A DNA stretch of 12,025 bases from Chromera velia. Its lineage: Eukaryota; Sar; Chromeraceae. This document shows positions 8,132-12,025 of this stretch, piece by piece (position 1 is the first letter of the stretch; every line of letters begins with the position of its first letter). The notes beneath the pieces are model-generated. The model was not told the DNA's origin and made no database searches. It saw only the letters and a program-made list of their open reading frames with translations. The stretch covers positions 97,203-109,227 of the forward strand of contig JAHBMJ010001051.1 of NCBI GenBank assembly GCA_018398765.1, in the 5' to 3' direction. Made by a program: the position numbers and the translations under genes.

Positions 8132-8476
8132 GGGGATCGTGAGGGCCTTCTTACGGTAATGGGGGATAGGAATATACTCCTCACAGAAGGGCATCCCCAA
8201 CACAACATCGTAATCATCGTCCAGATCGACTACTGTGAGATCCAGAGGCGCGTTGAAGCCCTGGATGCAGAGGGGAAGGCCTTTGACCTCCTGGGAAATC
8301 GGAAGCTGCGGTCCCCCGTTCAACCCGCCCTTGCATGCGGTTGGCTCATCGAGATTCCAGAGAGTGAAGTGGTTCGACTCGGCAACGGAATGGACAAGGA
8401 AGTTCAAATCTGCCCCAGGATCGTACAGACAGTGAACAGGGACCCCCGCCAACTGACCGTGGAAGCGGATGAGCTT
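8132..8476 (-). pseudogene. Aspartic protease domain
   Basis: This retropepsin-type protease would cut the polyprotein. The active-site region reads HCLYDPGADLNFL (DPGA at 8422-8411), where the family usually has DSGA or DTGA. The C-terminal signature DDDYDVVLGMPF lies at about 8227-8192, followed by a Y...HYRKKAL stretch like the usual W/Y...W.kk. tail. The frame is unbroken here. A further region to 7835 is Glu/Arg/Ser-rich linker before RT, ending at a TAG (7834-7832). Confidence 0.8.
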
Positions 8477-9688
8477 CCTTGGTGCGCGGGAGGTCTTCGT
8501 GGAGTAGTATCTGCAAAACGGGTAGCCGTTCCGCATGCTTGCATTCTGATTCTGCTGTTGTGACCCCCACAACCCTGGCGGGAAGTCAGTAACTGGGCGT
8601 GCGGCAGGCTGCCACACCTGCTGGTGCTGCATGGGCGAAGGTGCAAGGCCTGAGGGCACCACCGGACCCTGAGGTTGCATGAGAGGGTTACCGACCCCCA
8701 TGTGCCTGAAATTTCGATTGTCAGGACGGGGAGGGGCATTCCGATGCTGCTGTTGTTGCTGCTAAAATGACTGGTATGAGAAGTTGAGGAGGAGACGGTT
8801 GTTGGACTTTGGGTACCTGTTCGCCCGGTAGCCCTGTTGGTGGCAGTTGAAACATCTGTCTTCTCTAATGTGCCTCTGCACTTGCTCGTGCGACAGCACG
8901 TATAGGTGTGACAATCTATCTATTTCCATCGGTGCAGGCCCATCCGTGTTGCGCTGTAGCACCGCATGCCCGCCCCCATCAGCGCGCTCACTTCTGATCA
9001 ATTGGTCTTCTTCGTCTGCCACTGTCATGACGGCTTCAAGTCCCGTGACTCTCCGACGCTTTACAACAAGACGAATGTCAGTTGGCAATCTCCTGAGGTA
9101 GTCGTACAGCAGGTCGGCTTCTGTGATATCCTCAATTTGCATGGCCTTTTCTATGAAGTCATCGGTATACTTCTGTACTGTCTTGTTCCCACATTTCATC
9201 GCTCAGACTTCCTCTCGCAAACGTGTCTGAGCATTTGGGTCTTTGAATTTCTTCCCAATCCTCTCTTTGAAATTCTCCTACCCCTGGAATAGCGTTCGGA
9301 GGTTTTCGAGCTCGTACCACCTCTGCAGGGGACAGGATAGGTACTGATATGCTGCTTTGTATTTCTCGGCTTCCGACGCTCGCGACAAGCGAAGCCATCT
9401 CTCTGTCACACGGAGCCAATCTGGGAGTTGTTTGCGACTGCCTGCATACGTAAACGGCTCTTTAGGTTTCAAATTTGACTTCACGGCCGCTGGGGGGCTG
9501 TTCCCCGCAGTGCCCTGTTGTGCTGTCATGACTGTCTGCTGGTGGTTGATCAGCTCTTGGTGCAGCTGTTGATTCTGTTGGGTTAACTGCCCGTTTTGGA
9601 CCTGCAGTGCCTGGATCTTAGCTTGCTGCTGCTGTTGAGTTTGAATGAGCTGCTGGATGAGCTCAGGAGTGATAGTAGACGGGTCCAT
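8477..9688 (-). pseudogene. gag: gag region with coiled coil and zinc knuckle
   Basis: Gag forms the capsid that packages the element RNA. Residues 8-60 are Gln-rich with heptad-like Leu/Ile (IQQLIQTQQQQQAKIQALQ), a likely coiled coil. A capsid-like Retrotrans_gag region follows, from about FTYAGSRKQLPDWL through ERWLRLSRASEAEKYKAAYQ to TVQKYTDDFIEKAMQIEDI. Next come an acidic/basic linker, a CCHC knuckle and a Gln/Pro-rich spacer. Three stops interrupt it: TAG at 9280-9278, TGA at 9202-9200 and TAG at 8764-8762. The frame is identical on both sides of each, so these are point changes and not shifts. Confidence 0.85.
8813..8854 (-). other. Damaged CCHC zinc knuckle
   Basis: The peptide CFNCHQQGYRANRYP has the spacing of a C-X2-C-X4-H-X4-C nucleocapsid knuckle. 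The His position is Tyr (codon 8830-8828, TAC) and the last Cys is Tyr (codon 8815-8813, TAC). Both are one transition from the expected residue. Zinc binding and RNA packaging should be lost. Confidence 0.85.
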
Positions 9689-9749
9689 CCTGCCCGTACT
9701 TGAAACAACGGTTGAGAGGCAGAGCGGGGTCTCCCTGAGGCGGAGGACC
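9689..9749 (-). other. Retrotransposon leader between PBS and gag
   Basis: Short untranslated leader. The gag ATG at 9688 has purine at -3 and G at +4, a good initiation context. Confidence 0.7.
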
Positions 9750-9767
9750 GGGGCTCTCCTGCTACCA
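9750..9767 (-). promoter_or_regulatory. Primer-binding site, initiator tRNA-Met-like
   Basis: Minus-strand TGGTAGCAGGAGAGCCCC starts five bases inside the 5' LTR. TGG pairs with the CCA tail of a tRNA. The first nine bases match the complement of the initiator tRNA-Met 3' end as known from animals, after which the match degrades. A different host tRNA could fit better. Confidence 0.7.
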
Positions 9768-9771
9768 CGTT

Positions 9772-10083
9772 AGATTTCTTCCTAGACTAAGAACAGTCTA
9801 GTTTGAGACTTATCATACCTTACCTTCTTAAGTCTGTCAGTCAGAGTTCACTTCCAAGGACTCCATTCAAGCGATACAGATACACGAAGACTATACGGCA
9901 TGCTTCTATTTATTTCTGTATTGCAAGTCTATTATTTCTTTCTCTGTATTGCCAGTCTGTCACTTAATTCTCTTAGTGCACTTAATTAATGCCGGCCGGG
10001 CTTAGTATTGCAAAGTTAGTTTCCCAGTCCCAGTTCTAGCAAGTTTGGCGGGTGATCAAGTCGCCGTACAAGCCACAATGTAA
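9772..10083 (-). repeat. 5' LTR of the chromovirus
   Basis: This 312 bp copy is upstream of gag and should contain the element's promoter. It carries the same AATAAA (minus strand, 9909-9914) and the same AAGGTAAGG donor-like site (GT at 9823-9822). Outer flanks of the two LTRs (CGGTA here, CTCCT/TCCTC-like at the other end) do not match. Confidence 0.95.
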
Positions 10084-10159
10084 CGGTAATGATAGATATG
10101 CAGAGACACAATGTATCTCCCTGAACCTAAGTACCACTTGAAAAAATATAATCAAGATG

Positions 10160-10313
10160 ATCCACATCTGCGGCATCGTTTTTTAAGAAACCATCCGCAC
10201 GTGCGGTACTGATGGTCAAGACACTGTACAAATGTGTGGCTAGGGCTTTCAAGACACCATAAACGATCCGCCCTTGCGGCATGGGCTTTCAGGCTTATCC
10301 CAAAATGCGGTTT
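10160..10313. repeat. Four degenerate ATCC...TGCGG motifs
   Basis: Related 16-nt motifs start at 10160 (ATCCACATCTGCGGCA), 10193 (ATCCGCACGTGCGGTA), 10266 (ATCCGCCCTTGCGGCA) and 10297 (ATCCCAAAATGCGGTT). Spacings are 33, 73 and 31 bases. The second contains a perfect 12-bp palindrome, CCGCACGTGCGG. Confidence 0.6.
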
Positions 10314-11143
10314 CAACTTTTAAGTGGTCCTTATGTTCAGGGAGGTCACACAATGACTGGCAAGGGTGTTTAAACACCGACAGGGACGTCGACCATCGAT
10401 ATAAGACAGAAAGTCTGACAAAACGTGAAGTTCAATGGTAAAAGAGTAATAACCTGATGTTGCGCAACAGCTGAACATCGCTAATCAATTAAGAACATGT
10501 CGCGCGCCGATTCAATGAAATCGATTTCTATAGGAGCGAGCCGTATAGAGCCGTACAAACCGAATAATCGTTTCTGAACGAGATCCAAAGCTGGCATACA
10601 TAGAATCGGTTCGTAAACGAGACAAGCAGAAAGAGGAACACAGTCAACGTACTGTGAACAAACAAAATGCAACGGCATAGACAAACGTATATATATAAAT
10701 TTGCAAACGCATGGATCGATGTGTATCTATGTGCATACGACATTAGCTCGGCAGTACACGTGCGAATAAGGCTGCATGCGTACATGCGTCGAAGGGGCGA
10801 AAAACCAAAGGAGCTGGCTGGGCAAAATCAGTTCAATCGAAAACATCAAACACAAACGTGCGCCTCATGTAAGATTGACTTCGGCATAACATACATTATA
10901 CAAATAAAAATGTTTTTCCCCCTAAGACTAGCCTACATGGAAGTACACTCTGCTATAATATCATTTTTATTCATTTAAATCATTTTTCCAGTCTAACATG
11001 CAGTGTTGCTTAAACATTTTTTTTTTAATGTCTGAGTAAGAATAATTTATAGTAATGCAGGTTTCTAAAATCTGTGTATAGATAAACCTAGACACGATAA
11101 TACATGATAAAGACTGTATAAATTTCAAGTTTCGGCTAGTTTG

Positions 11144-11157
11144 GGCCTATTTAGGCC
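11144..11157. repeat. Small perfect hairpin
   Basis: GGCCTA, a two-base loop, then TAGGCC. GTTTC about 16 bases upstream and GAAAC just downstream extend the inverted symmetry imperfectly. It stands out from AT-rich surroundings. Confidence 0.55.
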
Positions 11158-11869
11158 TGAAACAATTAAACTAAAAGAAATTAACTTTAAATTACTTCAA
11201 ATTTCAAATATCAATTTTAGTTATAAACTAAACTTTATGTATAAAGTGCCTCTATCTGTATATCTATGTGTCTAGTAGTGTGTAGTCCTTACAAATTTTT
11301 CATAAGTTCACTGAATGATATATCAATGGATGAATACACACTCTTAATAGAGAGAAGCTTAGCGGCTTCATCGTCAATGTTCAGTTCAATTTGAACTCAA
11401 TTCATAAATTCTTTATTAATCTGATTGGCACCACTGTTTGGTTAATTCACAAATTGATGCGCACTTTTCAACATATCATCCTTGAATTTTTTATGAGGCG
11501 CACATCCCAATCAATGACTGTCAGCAACATATAAAGAGAAAGGGGACCGAATACAAGAGATCGTGTAAGCAGTCTGGTAGTAAAACTGTTGCAAAGCCAA
11601 ATTTTCACGATCAAACGCATCTATCAAAAACCTGGTTCAGAATCTGCAACCTTGTTTCATTCATTGATATCCAACCCCCCCTTCCTCATCGAGCTTCATG
11701 ATCTGAACGCCCGGATAACGCACAAAAAACCGTACTCCTCACTTTTCACCTGCATTGATTTCTTTTCAATGTTCGAGAATTCTTCTTTCCAGCTCCGCAG
11801 CGGTTGAAAAATCTGAAGAGCCGTGCCGGAGCTCCGACATCGTCGAGGCCTTAAGCGCGCGAAATTACG

Positions 11870-12025
11870 ATGACAGCTGCTCTAGGCCTGCGCCCATTCA
11901 GCGCATTGGCCGGACAACCTTATTGACGGTGCTTCACATACCCTCTCTTCACCGCCAGCTCTGCGTTCAACAAGGAACCCCCAGCAGCCCCTGCAGAGAA
12001 GAAAAGCAGTAAGTGGGGAGAAGAC
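11870..12025 (+). CDS. Possible 5' end of a gene, cut by the window edge
   Basis: The first ATG (11870-11872) after an in-frame TAA (11852-11854) opens MTAALGLRPFSALAGQPY. A TGA follows at 11924-11926, then RCFTYPLFTASSAFNKEPP and AAPAEKKSSKWGED to the window end. Before the stop the residues are Ala/Leu/Arg/Ser with no acidic residue, like a mitochondrial presequence. After it comes an Ala/Pro/Lys linker typical of the start of a mature protein. A donor-like GTAAGTGG (12011 on) lies inside the frame, so the first exon may end at 12010. The TGA makes this a pseudogene, a sequence error or a wrong frame; a different frame (11755-12012) is also open but looks less protein-like. No family is assigned. 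Confidence 0.35.

Larger units (their letters stand above)
4101..9688 (-). pseudogene. Broken gag-pol polyprotein gene
   Basis: A single frame runs from ATG 9688 to the nested transposon, and the matching frame resumes at 7175. The 590-base offset exactly accounts for the frame change, so gag and pol were one frame of about 1,665 codons ending at a TGA (4103-4101). In-frame stops have first bases at 9280 (TAG), 9202 (TGA), 8764, 7834, 5204, 4626, 4319, 4274, 4211 and 4196 (all TAG). One base is lost near 4747-4750 and one extra base sits at about 4434, so the integrase tail runs in a shifted frame between them. All ten stops are explicable as single transitions from Gln, Trp or Arg codons. 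The catalytic residues of RT (apart from a Tyr-to-Phe variant), RNase H and integrase are otherwise retained, which suggests recent decay. Confidence 0.9.
3750..10083 (-). mobile_element. Degenerate Ty3/gypsy chromovirus LTR retrotransposon
   Basis: The 6.3 kb element is bounded by near-identical direct repeats (3750-4063 and 9772-10083). Reading on the minus strand it has, in order: 5' LTR, primer-binding site, gag, protease, reverse transcriptase, RNase H, integrase, chromodomain, polypurine tract and 3' LTR. RT before integrase identifies Ty3/gypsy (Metaviridae). The chromodomain fused to integrase identifies the chromovirus branch, in which it steers integration toward marked chromatin. 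No envelope-like frame is present. Without the nested transposon the element would be about 5.74 kb. Ten in-frame stops, two frameshifts and the nested insertion make it non-autonomous as it stands. No clear target-site duplication flanks it, and the LTR ends do not show TG...CA. Confidence 0.95.
10084..11869. other. AT-rich intergenic stretch, no supported gene
   Basis: No frame here has convincing coding character. The open frames at 10528-10785 (minus) and 10667-10978 (plus) are rich in Tyr, Cys, Ile and His with no motif, typical of AT-rich noise. From about 10880 to 11700 the sequence becomes notably AT-rich, with runs of T and A. It holds the GC-rich motif cluster at 10160-10313 and the hairpin at 11144-11157. 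The last few hundred bases may be promoter and leader for the gene at 11870. Confidence 0.6.

Noticed and set aside
3750-10083. An infectious retrovirus with an envelope gene
   Set aside because: Pol ends 18 bases before the polypurine tract, leaving no room for an envelope frame. The chromodomain indicates a chromovirus retrotransposon.
10667-10978. Plus-strand open frame of 103 codons
   Set aside because: It is AT-rich and motif-free, with composition like random translation. It overlaps an equally meaningless minus-strand frame.
10084-11869. tRNA or other RNA genes
   Set aside because: I found no cloverleaf-like set of stems or box A/B pair by eye. A covariance-model search would settle this.

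Overview
This is eukaryotic DNA. It contains a spliced, proline-rich host gene with GT-AG introns, (AC)n microsatellites inside introns, and a large LTR retrotransposon that carries a chromodomain. Nothing fixes the species. The compact introns, the (TG/CT)-rich intron sequence and roughly even base composition would fit a protist or alga, possibly alveolate-like, but that is a weak impression.

Left third (about 454-3574, minus strand): one host gene that I do not recognise. Its best model is a 5' exon starting with ATG at 3574, two small exons, a long proline/histidine/serine-rich exon (1686-816), and a less certain 3' end finishing at a TGA at 456-454. The splice phases are mutually consistent from 3574 to 816. 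The last 250 bases need either very short introns or a one-base frameshift.

Middle (3750-10083): a degenerate Ty3/gypsy-type chromovirus on the minus strand. It has 312-314 bp LTRs, a primer-binding site, a polypurine tract and a once-continuous gag-pol frame: coiled-coil Gag, zinc knuckle, protease, reverse transcriptase, RNase H, integrase and a C-terminal chromodomain. A 582 bp non-autonomous DNA transposon (7176-7757), flanked by a CCCGGGAGCT duplication, is nested between protease and reverse transcriptase. Removing it and one duplication copy brings gag and pol back into one frame. The element also carries ten in-frame stops (nine TAG, one TGA, no TAA), two compensating frameshifts and two lost zinc-knuckle ligands. 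Every substitution between its LTRs is a transition. The 3' LTR points at the host gene and contains a strong splice donor 103 nt upstream of a matching acceptor.

Right (10084-11869): AT-rich DNA without a supported gene. It holds a cluster of four related GC-rich motifs and a small hairpin. At the right edge (11870 on, plus strand) is what looks like the 5' end of another gene, with a mitochondrial-presequence-like start interrupted by an in-frame TGA.

The main story is layered mobile DNA: a chromovirus next to or inside a gene, then mutated by C-to-T type changes and hit by a small DNA transposon. I saw no wholly new system. The points most worth checking are the stop-codon pattern, the possible LTR-to-gene splicing and the nested transposon.
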